Shown: positions 1 to 9,178 of the stretch, in pieces
Layout: each line of letters begins with the position of its first letter
How positions within the stretch are numbered: the stretch's first letter is position 1
Assembly (NCBI RefSeq): GCF_900232945.1
Contig: NZ_OCTU01000001.1
Span: 130,722 to 194,721, forward strand
Origin: Urinicoccus timonensis
GTDB taxonomy: Bacteria > Bacillota > Clostridia > Tissierellales > Peptoniphilaceae
Length of the DNA stretch: 64,000 bases
Direction of reading: 5' to 3'
Translations under genes and position numbers: made by a program
The notes under the pieces: model-generated
The model's input: the letters and a program-made list of their open reading frames with translations, nothing else
What the model was told of the DNA's origin: nothing
Database searches by the model: none

Positions 1-351
1 CTGGGACCAGGGCATCCAAACAGACCAGGGCCTTGGTGGATGTAATGGACATTAAAATATTGGTGTGGTAGATGGGGGCTCCGGGTTTCGTGTCATAATA
101 GTGATAGAGGCAAATAGTTATGTAAATGTAAGGAGTTCAAGACTTCTACCAAAGTTTAAAACTCAAAAAATAAATAGTTGGTGTGCTGCTTAGAGTATCC
201 ATTTTAATAATGGGTATTGTAAATAGCATACCAATAAAACTAAGGATTCTTTAAAGAGTCTTATTTTGTGATAAAAATTTAATATGTAAATCTCAGACGA
301 TAGAAAGTAATAATTCTGTCGTCTTTTTTATTTCAAAGAAAGGAGGTAGGA
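1..351. other. Left-edge non-coding stretch before repA
   Basis: I recognise no complete gene here. The first 45 bases are noticeably GC-rich compared with the rest of the window and could be the end of an open frame cut by the window edge (a Gly/Pro/Trp-rich tail stopping at 43-45). From about 120 onward the DNA is AT-rich leader sequence. It contains a weak inverted repeat near 242-262 and ends in the hairpin at 296-329, just before the repA ribosome site. Confidence 0.4.
296..329 (+). terminator. Hairpin with T-tract in the repA leader
   Basis: The stem GACGATAGAA pairs with TTCTGTCGTC across a short loop and is followed by six Ts. It ends about 12 bases before the AAAGGAGG ribosome site of repA. 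It could terminate upstream transcription or attenuate repA. Closely related hairpins precede tnpW and other module heads. Confidence 0.7.
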
Positions 352-1125
352 ATGAATTTTGATTATTTTTATAATAGGCAATCTGAAATGTATAACTTCA
401 TTAGGTTACCTATGGTATTAATGGAAGATGAAGTTTTTGAGAGCATTTCTATTGAAGCTAAAGTTTTGTATTCATATATGCTTAATCGAATGGGTCTTTC
501 ATATAAAAATGGCTGGATAGATGAAGATGGAAAAGTCTTTATTTATTACACAATTGAAAGTATAAAAGATCAATTTAATTGTGCAAGTGAAAAAGCAAAT
601 AAATTAATAGCCGAACTTGATATTAAGTCAGGAATAGGACTGATTGAGAAGAAAAGACAAGGACTGGGAAAGCCTAACAGAATTTATGTTAAAGACTTTA
701 TGAGCATATTTAATAATATGGAATTAAAAAATCAAGAAGTTCGAAAAACAAAATTCCAGAAGTTCGATAATCGAAATTCAAGAGATTCGAATATCGAAAG
801 TCAAGATTTTCGAAAATCGGAAGGTAACTATAACAATATTAGTAATAATGAGTTAAGAAAGAATAATTTTAGTAAAGGGCAAAAGCCTTATGGAATATAT
901 AAAAACATATTTTTGACTGATGAAGAATACAAGGACTTAACAAATGAGTTAGGAAGTAGAATTAATGAATACATTGATAGGTTGTCGTCATATATGAAAG
1001 CAAATAACAGAGAATATCAAGACCACAAGGCAACGATAATCAATTGGTATCTTAATGATCAGGCAAAAAACATTAATGATAATACAACAAGGAAAATGAA
1101 TTACGATATAGGAGAGAGTTTATGA
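352..1125 (+). CDS. repA: RepA_N-type replication initiator
   Basis: 257-residue initiator of the kind found at the head of Tn1549-like ICEs. The N-terminal about 120 residues match the RepA_N pattern: YNFIRLP near residue 14, a winged-helix DNA-binding fold, and a KPNRIYV strand near 108. A polar linker (about 125-180) follows. The C-terminal domain (about 190-245: LTDEEYKDL, then a HKATIINWY motif) recurs in the initiators of both inserted elements. An AAAGGAGG site at 339-346 supports the ATG. The stop overlaps the next gene by four bases, so initiator and helicase loader look translationally coupled. The linker DNA contains four 23-bp iterons. Likely role: episomal replication of the excised ICE (inference from the family). 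Confidence 0.88.
   Translation: MNFDYFYNRQSEMYNFIRLPMVLMEDEVFESISIEAKVLYSYMLNRMGLSYKNGWIDEDGKVFIYYTIESIKDQFNCASEKANKLIAELDIKSGIGLIEKKRQGLGKPNRIYVKDFMSIFNNMELKNQEVRKTKFQKFDNRNSRDSNIESQDFRKSEGNYNNISNNELRKNNFSKGQKPYGIYKNIFLTDEEYKDLTNELGSRINEYIDRLSSYMKANNREYQDHKATIINWYLNDQAKNINDNTTRKMNYDIGESL
732..823 (+). repeat. Four 23-bp iterons inside repA (candidate replication origin)
   Basis: TTCGA begins at 740, 763, 786 and 809, an exact 23-bp period. Units 2 to 4 contain near-palindromes such as TTCGATAATCGAA and TTCGAATATCGAA. The array lies in the linker-coding part of repA. RepA_N plasmids commonly carry their origin iterons at this place within the rep gene, so I read it as the ICE oriV. Confidence 0.72.
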
Positions 1126-1949
1126 AAAGATTAAAAGATTTTGTATTAAGAGAAAATGATATTGAAAGAAATGGACATATCTATTGCAAGGTATGTGGTA
1201 AAAGAGTCGATGGAGAATTAGTTGACCTTGGATTTACAAAGTTTATTCCCAGAATTAAATGTGAATGTGAAATAAAAAGAGATAAGGAAAATGCAGAAAG
1301 AGAAATATTAACGAGAATATCATCGCTAAAAAGAGATTGTTTTTCATCGCCAAACCAACACCAATATACTTTTGAGAGATTCTTAAATGAAAAAGTTCAA
1401 GCTTACAAGGTTGCTTACAATTATGCTAAAAGTTTTGAACAAATGAAGGAAGACAATGTTGGACTTTTATTTTATGGAGATGTTGGCAGTGGAAAGACTT
1501 ATCTTGCTTGTTCTATTGCAAATGAATTAATTGCAAGAAAACAAGTTAAAGTTAAGATTATGAATTTATCTCAGGTTATAAATCAAATACAGAAATCAGC
1601 ATTTAAGCTAGATTCAAATGAAATTATTAATAACCTCTCTAATATTCCTTTGTTAATCTTAGATGACCTTGGAATTGAAAGAGATACATCTTATGCAAGA
1701 GAACAAGTATATAACATTATAAACTCAAGATACTTAAAGGGTAAGCCTACAATTTTTACTACAAACTTATCATTGGAAATTATTCAAAACCCTAATATTG
1801 ACCTTGAGTATCAGAGAATATATTCAAGAATACTTGAAATGACAATACCAGTTAAAGTTACGGGAGAAGATTTTAGAAGAAAAATCCATCAAGAGAAGTT
1901 AAGAAAATACAAAGAGTTACTTTTATATGGAGGTGGAATAGATGATTAA
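1122..1949 (+). CDS. DnaC/IstB-like AAA+ helicase loader
   Basis: 275-residue ATPase of the DnaC/DnaI/IstB group, expected to load replicative helicase at the origin opened by the upstream initiator. Cys22/Cys25 and Cys47/Cys49 form a likely zinc knuckle before the AAA+ core. The Walker A motif GDVGSGKT lies near residue 119 and Walker B LLILDDLG near 182. The length is normal for ICE-borne loaders. The start overlaps repA by four bases and the end overlaps the PcfB-like gene by eight, so it is mid-operon. The pairing with a RepA_N initiator is the usual Tn1549-family arrangement. Confidence 0.88.
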   Translation: MKRLKDFVLRENDIERNGHIYCKVCGKRVDGELVDLGFTKFIPRIKCECEIKRDKENAEREILTRISSLKRDCFSSPNQHQYTFERFLNEKVQAYKVAYNYAKSFEQMKEDNVGLLFYGDVGSGKTYLACSIANELIARKQVKVKIMNLSQVINQIQKSAFKLDSNEIINNLSNIPLLILDDLGIERDTSYAREQVYNIINSRYLKGKPTIFTTNLSLEIIQNPNIDLEYQRIYSRILEMTIPVKVTGEDFRRKIHQEKLRKYKELLLYGGGIDD

Positions 1950-2427
1950 TGAAGAAGTATCAAGGTCAAGTCTTAATCTTGAAGTAAGACTTGCCAAAGC
2001 AACAAGTAAAGCAATTCTTGATGCCTTAAAGAAAGTACACAAGCAAATAGAGGAACAAGGTGGTTTGAAAAATGTAATAAAAAATAATGGAGAAGAAGTA
2101 AAACTAAAGGATATGGTTAAAAAGGGACAGTTAGAAGAAATTAATCTAAAAGATCCTGAGTTAAAAGAACTAAAGAAAATTTTAAATAAACACGGAGTGA
2201 AGTTTTCTGTTATGAAAGATAAGGAAACTGGTAACCACTCTGTGTTTTTTCAATCTAAGGATATAAAGGTAATGGAACACGCCTTTAAAAAAGCAGTTAA
2301 GGCTTCTGAAAGAAAGGCCGATAGAAAAGATTCAATAACGAAGACTATAAATAAGTTTAAAGATATGGCTAAGGACACCATTAGTAAAGATAAAGTTAAA
2401 AATAAACATAAGGAGCAAAGCTTATGA
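1942..2427 (+). CDS. pcfB: PcfB-like (DUF3801) coupling adaptor
   Basis: 161 residues of the DUF3801/PcfB family. In pCF10, PcfB helps dock the relaxosome on the T4CP. Family features visible are the KGQLEEI segment near residue 61, the VKFSVMKDKE strand near 90, and the SKDIKVMEHAF motif near 109. A lysine-rich tail follows. It overlaps the loader by eight bases and the following gene by four. The coupling protein gene stands one gene downstream, which fits the adaptor role. A second homologue is carried by IME2 (33415-33936). Confidence 0.8.
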   Translation: MINEEVSRSSLNLEVRLAKATSKAILDALKKVHKQIEEQGGLKNVIKNNGEEVKLKDMVKKGQLEEINLKDPELKELKKILNKHGVKFSVMKDKETGNHSVFFQSKDIKVMEHAFKKAVKASERKADRKDSITKTINKFKDMAKDTISKDKVKNKHKEQSL

Positions 2428-3158
2428 TAAGTAATTTAAAAACATTTGAAAATAAGAATTTTGGGAAACTCACTGTTATAGAAAAATATGGTGAGTTTTT
2501 CTTTATAGCAAATGAAGTAGCAACTATGTTAGGATATGTTAATCCAAGAAAAGCTGTTTATGACCATGTAGACGAGGAAGATAAGGGTGTAACGAAATGG
2601 AACACCCCTGGAGGAATACAGAATATTTCAATTATTAATGAGTCAGGACTATATTCACTTATCCTTTCATCAAAACTACCACAAGCAAAAATATTCAAAG
2701 CTTGGGTAACAAGAGAAGTCTTACCAAGTATTAGAAAAAATGGAGGATATATAGCAGGGCAAGAAAAGAAAACTAACGAAGAGCTACTTGCAGATGCAAT
2801 TTTAGTAGCTAATAGAATTATTGCCGAAAGAGAAGAAGAAATTGAAGTATTAAGACCAAAGGCAGACTATTATGACAAATTTGTAGATTATAACCTACTT
2901 ACAAACTTTAGAAATACTGCCAAGGAGTTAGGAATACCACAAAATCAGTTTATAAGTTTTCTAATGGATAAGGGATTAATTTACAGAGATAAGAAAAAGA
3001 AACTCTTACCTTATGCAGATAAGAACAAGGGATATTTTGAAGTAAAAGAATGGGTTGATCCACTAGGTACACTTGTAGGAATACAAACATTTATAACACC
3101 AAAGGGAAGACACTACCTACTAATTTTATTAGATAGTGAAGGTTTCTACGATGAATAA
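2424..3158 (+). CDS. Phage-type antirepressor (BRO-N plus KilAC)
   Basis: 244-residue protein with an N-terminal BRO/antirepressor domain (about residues 8-105: FFIANEVATMLGY, then ESGLYSLIL and the RKNGGYI end). A heptad-like link leads to a C-terminal KilAC/ANT domain (about 125-240, including NQFISFLMDKG). Such proteins act as DNA-binding regulators or antirepressors in phages and are common accessory genes in ICEs. It overlaps the neighbours at both ends (four bases before, eight after), so it is co-transcribed with the coupling genes. Its target is unknown; it may control transfer genes. Confidence 0.82.
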   Translation: MISNLKTFENKNFGKLTVIEKYGEFFFIANEVATMLGYVNPRKAVYDHVDEEDKGVTKWNTPGGIQNISIINESGLYSLILSSKLPQAKIFKAWVTREVLPSIRKNGGYIAGQEKKTNEELLADAILVANRIIAEREEEIEVLRPKADYYDKFVDYNLLTNFRNTAKELGIPQNQFISFLMDKGLIYRDKKKKLLPYADKNKGYFEVKEWVDPLGTLVGIQTFITPKGRHYLLILLDSEGFYDE

Positions 3159-4203
3159 GATATTGGAAGCCATTCTTTCTGATATTAAAAACTTAATTAA
3201 AATAGACAACCCAAAGAAATTTATGTTATCAAACATTCCCTATCTATCATTCTTCTACATTGGAAATATCTTTTCTAAGCACATCAATTCTTATGTAGGA
3301 GGAGATATTATTGATAGAATAATGGTGGGAATTTCTGATATAGGAACTTTATCTTATATACCAAGTATTAATCTAAGGGACTTGTTAGTAGGTATTTCAG
3401 TTGCTGCTACTGTTAAGCTAATTGTTTATAGCAAAGGTAAAAACAAAAAGAAATATAGGCAAGGTAAAGAGTATGGATCTGCAAGATGGGGAGAAAGTAA
3501 GGATATTGCTCCATACATTGACCCTAAGTTTGAAAACAATGTATTAATAACTAATACCGAAAGACTTACAATGAACTCAAGACCTAAAAACCCTAAATAT
3601 GCTAGAAATAAAAATGTATTAGTAATAGGTGGTTCTGGATCAGGTAAGACAAGATTTTATGTAAAGCCAAATCTAATGCAAATGCATTCTTCCTATGTAG
3701 TAACAGACCCTAAAGGTACGCTTGTGTTAGAGTGCGGGAAAATGCTTTATGAAAATGGATATGACATAAAGATTTTAAACACAATAAACTTTAAAAAGTC
3801 TATGAAATACAATCCCTTTGCATATTTGAGAAGTGAAAAAGATATTTTAAAGCTTGTTCAAACAATTATTGCCAACACCAAGGGAGATGGAGAAAAAGCA
3901 GGAGAAGATTTCTGGGTAAAGGCTGAAAAGTTATATTACACCGCCCTTATCGGTTATATCTATTATGAAGCACCAGAAGAAGAAAAGAACTTTAAGACGC
4001 TTTTAGATATGATTGACGCAAGTGAGGTTAGAGAAGATGACGAAACCTATATGAACCCAATTGATAGGCTCTTTGAAGCTCTTGAAAAGAAAGACCCAAG
4101 TCATTTTGCAGTTAAGCAATATAAGAAATATAAGCTGGCAGCAGGAGTAATAGAATTAAGGAGAACACTTAATCACTATTTTAGTGAAATATGTACTTCT
4201 TAA
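3151..4203 (+). CDS. VirD4-like coupling protein, N-terminal half (interrupted)
   Basis: First half of a TraG/PcfC-type T4SS coupling ATPase. Two membrane segments lie near residues 15-35 and 80-97, and Walker A GGSGSGKT starts near residue 160. I place the start at ATG 3151, with GAAGG eight bases upstream, rather than the in-frame GTG at 3136. Native sequence ends at Gly332 (4144-4146). The last 18 residues before the stop at 4203 come from the inserted IME1 left end. Joining 3151-4146 to 19285-20085 restores an in-frame protein of 598 residues, a normal length for the family, reading AAGKTAKSILISCG across the junction. The half protein lacks Walker B and is unlikely to work. Confidence 0.88.
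   Translation: MNKILEAILSDIKNLIKIDNPKKFMLSNIPYLSFFYIGNIFSKHINSYVGGDIIDRIMVGISDIGTLSYIPSINLRDLLVGISVAATVKLIVYSKGKNKKKYRQGKEYGSARWGESKDIAPYIDPKFENNVLITNTERLTMNSRPKNPKYARNKNVLVIGGSGSGKTRFYVKPNLMQMHSSYVVTDPKGTLVLECGKMLYENGYDIKILNTINFKKSMKYNPFAYLRSEKDILKLVQTIIANTKGDGEKAGEDFWVKAEKLYYTALIGYIYYEAPEEEKNFKTLLDMIDASEVREDDETYMNPIDRLFEALEKKDPSHFAVKQYKKYKLAAGVIELRRTLNHYFSEICTS
4151..4156 (+). promoter_or_regulatory. Left-end -10 box of the IME1 circle promoter
   Basis: TAGAAT lies four bases inside the left end. When the ends are joined, it sits 17 bases after the TTGACA of the right end. In the integrated state the bases at the -35 position (4128-4133, ATATAA) are host T4CP sequence and do not resemble a -35 box. 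Confidence 0.72.
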
Positions 4204-4218
4204 TTCTTTTTTTATTGA

Positions 4219-6081
<1,863 letters not shown>

Positions 6082-6088
6082 ATCTATC

Positions 6089-6136
6089 TTGACAAATATT
6101 GAATTTTAATTTATTATTAAATATAGATTCAGTATT
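6089..6136 (+). promoter_or_regulatory. tetR promoter with overlapping inverted-repeat operator
   Basis: TTGACA (6089-6094) and TATTAT (6112-6117) are separated by 17 bases. AATATTGAAT at 6095-6104 is mirrored by ATTCAGTATT at 6127-6136, so the arms flank the -10 box. The same bases recur in the palindrome at 7389-7412 before the ABC operon. The TetR protein probably represses both. Confidence 0.68.
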
Positions 6137-6156
6137 GGAATAGAAAGAGGTGTGCT

Positions 6157-6729
6157 ATGGCACAAGTATTAAAAGAAGAAGTTAGAAATAGAATACTCGA
6201 AGCAGCAGAAAAAGTATTTTATAAAAAGGATTATAGAGGTGCCAAATTAACAGAAATTGCAAAAGAAGCAGATATTCCTGTGGCACTAATTTATACCTAT
6301 TTCAAAAATAAGGCAGTTTTGTTTGATGCAGTAGTAAGTTCTGTTTATATAAACTTCGAGTCAGCTTTTAATGAGGAAGAATCTTTGGAAAAAGGTTCTG
6401 CTTCTGAAAGGTTTGATGAAGTTGGAGAAAATTATATTCATGAACTTTTAAAAGATCGTAAGAAGTTAATTATTTTAATGGATAAAAGCTCAGGTACAAA
6501 GCATACAGAAGCAAAACAAAAACTCATATCGCAAATGCAGGTTCATATTGAAGTAAGTTTAAAAAGACAATCGAAACAGGAATATGATCCAATGCTTGCC
6601 CATATTTTAGCCAGTAACTTTACAGAGGGACTTCTTGAAATAGCAAGGCATTATCAAAGTGAAAAGTGGGCAAAAGATATGCTAAAACTTATTGCAAAGT
6701 GTTATTACAAGGGAGTGGAATCATTGTAA
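6157..6729 (+). CDS. TetR/AcrR-family repressor
   Basis: 190 residues. The N-terminal TetR helix-turn-helix lies at about residues 10-55 (RILEAAEKVFYKKDYRG, then TEIAKEADIPVALIYTYFKNKAVLFDA). The all-helical C-terminal ligand domain is diverged, as usual. It has its own promoter and a putative operator overlapping it. AAAGAGGTG lies just before the ATG. It heads the cargo operon of IME1 (ClbS, two ABC half-transporters, ECF transporter) and probably senses a compound or metal complex handled by those pumps. The ligand cannot be told from sequence. Confidence 0.87.
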   Translation: MAQVLKEEVRNRILEAAEKVFYKKDYRGAKLTEIAKEADIPVALIYTYFKNKAVLFDAVVSSVYINFESAFNEEESLEKGSASERFDEVGENYIHELLKDRKKLIILMDKSSGTKHTEAKQKLISQMQVHIEVSLKRQSKQEYDPMLAHILASNFTEGLLEIARHYQSEKWAKDMLKLIAKCYYKGVESL

Positions 6730-6779
6730 GTTGATTTGATATTTAAATGCGATAAATTTAAATTTTTGGAGGAGATATT

Positions 6780-7298
6780 TTGAAGATATATAAAGATAAA
6801 GAAGAACTGAAATCTGAGATAAATAAAAGTTTTGAAAAGTATATTTCTGAATTTGATATTATTCCTGAATCTCTCAAAGATAAGAGAGTCCCTGAAGTTG
6901 ACAGAACACCAGCAGAAAATCTTGCTTATCAACTCGGATGGACAACATTAGTTTTGAAATGGGAAAAAGATGAGAAAAACGGTTTTGAAGTAAAGACACC
7001 GTCGGATATGTTTAAATGGAATCAACTTGGAGAATTATATCAGTGGTTTACTGATACTTATGCTCATTTATCGATAGAAGAATTAAAGAAACGATTGAAA
7101 GAAAATATTATATCTATCTATACAATGATTGATACACTAAGTGAAGAAGAATTATTTCAACCGCATATGAGAAAATGGGCTGATGAAGCTACTAAAACAG
7201 CGACATGGGAAGTTTATAAGTTTATTCATGTTAATACGGTTGCCCCTTTTGGAACGTTTAGAACTAAGATTAGAAAATGGAAAAAGATTGTGCTATAA
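6780..7298 (+). CDS. ClbS/DfsB-family four-helix protein
   Basis: 172 residues starting at a TTG with GGAGGAG seven bases before it. The pattern fits the ClbS/DfsB (DUF1706) family: KDKEELKSEI at the N-terminus, RTPAENLAYQLGW near residue 42, a LSEEELFQP segment near 120, and a HVNTVAPFGTFRTKIRKW end. E. coli ClbS protects against colibactin, and other members are small helical bundles of unknown role. It lies 50 bp after tetR and probably belongs to the same transcript, which suggests a detoxification role, but this is inference. Confidence 0.8.
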   Translation: MKIYKDKEELKSEINKSFEKYISEFDIIPESLKDKRVPEVDRTPAENLAYQLGWTTLVLKWEKDEKNGFEVKTPSDMFKWNQLGELYQWFTDTYAHLSIEELKKRLKENIISIYTMIDTLSEEELFQPHMRKWADEATKTATWEVYKFIHVNTVAPFGTFRTKIRKWKKIVL

Positions 7299-7350
7299 TT
7301 TTTGATTTGCTGATACAGTAATTTAAAAAAATATAGTGATCGGATAAAAT

Positions 7351-7375
7351 AGACTTTGCGTAATCAGCAAAGTCT
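7351..7375 (+). terminator. Hairpin upstream of the ABC operon
   Basis: AGACTTTGC pairs with GCAAAGTCT over a seven-base loop, followed by a weak T-rich run. It lies between the ClbS gene and the operator at 7389, so it probably ends the tetR-ClbS transcript. Confidence 0.5.
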
Positions 7376-7388
7376 TACTTTAAACCTT

Positions 7389-7412
7389 AATACTGAATTA
7401 AAATTCAATATT
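7389..7412. promoter_or_regulatory. 24-bp palindrome, candidate TetR operator
   Basis: The arms AATACTGAATT and AATTCAATATT form a near-perfect palindrome around AA. The sequence is the reverse complement of the half-sites found around the tetR -10 box (6095-6136). It lies 27 bp before the first ABC gene and is the best candidate for the operator of the transporter operon. Confidence 0.65.
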
Positions 7413-7438
7413 ATTCAATTTTGAAAGGAGAGTTGTTC

Positions 7439-9178
7439 ATGCCGGAAAAAGAATTAAGAAAAAAAGTGATTGGGAAAAACGGTTTATCCAATTCACTTCT
7501 TGCTTTAAAAATAGTATTTGATTTGATACCACAAATCTTACTCGTATCTTTGATTAGTTCTTTAATTACAAACAATATTAACGAAGGTAATTTAAAGTAT
7601 ATATTTTTGGGAATCTTTATATCGTTTGTATTAAAAGGAGTGTTTTATTATTTTGCAACAAAGGTTGCCCATGAGAAAGCATACGAAAAATTAACAGAAC
7701 TTAGGTTAGATATTATCGGTCATCTGAAAAAACTAAGTTTGGGATTCTTTAAAGAACATAATACAGGAGAGCTTACCAACATTGTCCAACATGATGTAGA
7801 ACAAGTGGAAGTATATCTTGCTCATGGTCTCCCTGAAATAATGTCAGTTACACTTCTGCCTACCATTATTTTTGTAGCTATGATTTTTGTGGATTGGCGT
7901 CTTGCTCTTGGGATGATTGCCGGAGTTCCACTCATGTATTTGGTAAAAGTTCTTTCACAGAAAACAATGGATAAAAACTTTGCGATTTACTTCAATCATG
8001 AAAACAGAATGAGAGAAGAGCTAATGGAATATGTAAAAAATATTTCTGTGATTAAGGCTTTTGCTAAAGAAGAGGAAATTAGTGAAAGAACATTAAAAAC
8101 GGCAAGAGAATATATTTACTGGGTTAAAAAGAGCATGGGGATGGTTACAATTCCAATGGGACTCATTGACATATTTATGGAAATTGGAGTGGTTATTGTC
8201 ATGATTTTGGGAAGCATATTTCTTTATCATGGAAATATTACAACGCCTAATTTTATCCTTGCCATTATTTTATCGTCTGCTTTTACTGCTTCTATAAGTA
8301 AGACAGCTACATTGCAACATTTTTCTATTGTGTTTAAGGAAGCGTTAAAGGCGATAGGGAAAGTATTAACAGTTCCACTTCCAAACAAAAAGACAGAACA
8401 AGGTTTAGAATTTGGAAACATAGAATTTAAAGATGTGAATTTTGCATACGGAAAAGATAGCTTTGAGCTTAAAAATATCAATTTGAATTTTAAGAAAAAT
8501 AGTTTGAACGCCTTTGTAGGAGCAAGCGGTTGTGGAAAGAGTACGGTATCTAATTTGCTTATGGGATTTTGGGATGCAGACAAAGGACAGATATTGATAA
8601 ATGGAAAAGACATAAAAGATTATAGGCAAGAAAATATCTCAATGTTGATTGGTAGTGTGCAACAGGAGGTTATCCTTTTTGATTTAAGCATTTTTGAAAA
8701 TATAGCAATCGGAAAACTAAATGCAACAAAAGAAGAAGTCATAGAAGCTGCTAAAAAAGCAAGATGCCATGATTTTATTTCGGCATTACCAAATGGATAT
8801 GAAACACGAGTAGGTGAAATGGGCGTTAAGTTATCCGGTGGAGAAAAACAAAGAATCTCTATAGCAAGAATGATACTGAAAAATGCACCGATTTTAATAT
8901 TAGATGAAGCAATGGCAGCTGTTGATAGTGAAAATGAAAGACTAATCGGCGAAGCAATTGACGATTTAAGCAAGGATAAAACCATTATTACAATTGCTCA
9001 TCATCTAAACACAATTAGAGATTCAGACCAAATTATAGTTATGGATAAGGGTGTTGTTCTTGATGCAGGAAGCCATGAAGAGTTGATGAAAAGATGTGAG
9101 TTCTATAAGGATATGGTTGAAGCACAGAACAAGGTAGATAGATGGAATTTGAAAGAGGTGGTAACAGAAAATGTTTAG
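7439..9178 (+). CDS. ABC half-transporter, permease-ATPase fusion (first of pair)
   Basis: Half-transporter of the exporter fold. About six membrane helices fill residues 20-300, followed by a nucleotide-binding domain with Walker A GASGCGKST, signature LSGGEKQR, Walker B ILILDEA and H-loop TIAHHLNTI. I use ATG 7439 (AAAGGAG nine bases upstream) instead of the TTG at 7421, giving 579 residues. It overlaps the next ABC gene by eight bases, so a heterodimer is likely. Such pairs next to ECF modules resemble YbtPQ/IrtAB, which import metal-siderophores despite the exporter fold. A drug exporter such as TetAB-type pumps is the alternative. Substrate not decidable. Confidence 0.88.
   Translation: MPEKELRKKVIGKNGLSNSLLALKIVFDLIPQILLVSLISSLITNNINEGNLKYIFLGIFISFVLKGVFYYFATKVAHEKAYEKLTELRLDIIGHLKKLSLGFFKEHNTGELTNIVQHDVEQVEVYLAHGLPEIMSVTLLPTIIFVAMIFVDWRLALGMIAGVPLMYLVKVLSQKTMDKNFAIYFNHENRMREELMEYVKNISVIKAFAKEEEISERTLKTAREYIYWVKKSMGMVTIPMGLIDIFMEIGVVIVMILGSIFLYHGNITTPNFILAIILSSAFTASISKTATLQHFSIVFKEALKAIGKVLTVPLPNKKTEQGLEFGNIEFKDVNFAYGKDSFELKNINLNFKKNSLNAFVGASGCGKSTVSNLLMGFWDADKGQILINGKDIKDYRQENISMLIGSVQQEVILFDLSIFENIAIGKLNATKEEVIEAAKKARCHDFISALPNGYETRVGEMGVKLSGGEKQRISIARMILKNAPILILDEAMAAVDSENERLIGEAIDDLSKDKTIITIAHHLNTIRDSDQIIVMDKGVVLDAGSHEELMKRCEFYKDMVEAQNKVDRWNLKEVVTENV

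Noticed and set aside
4147..4206. GAATTAAG/CTTAATTC inverted repeat at the IME1 left end as a transposon terminal repeat
   Set aside because: Both arms are at the left end and there is no matching copy at the right end, so it is not a terminal inverted repeat. It may be a leader hairpin or recombinase site.
8227..8985. Minus-strand open frames opposite the ABC genes
   Set aside because: They mirror a strongly supported ABC ATPase on the plus strand, lack ribosome sites and read as Ser/Phe/Leu-rich antisense of coding DNA.
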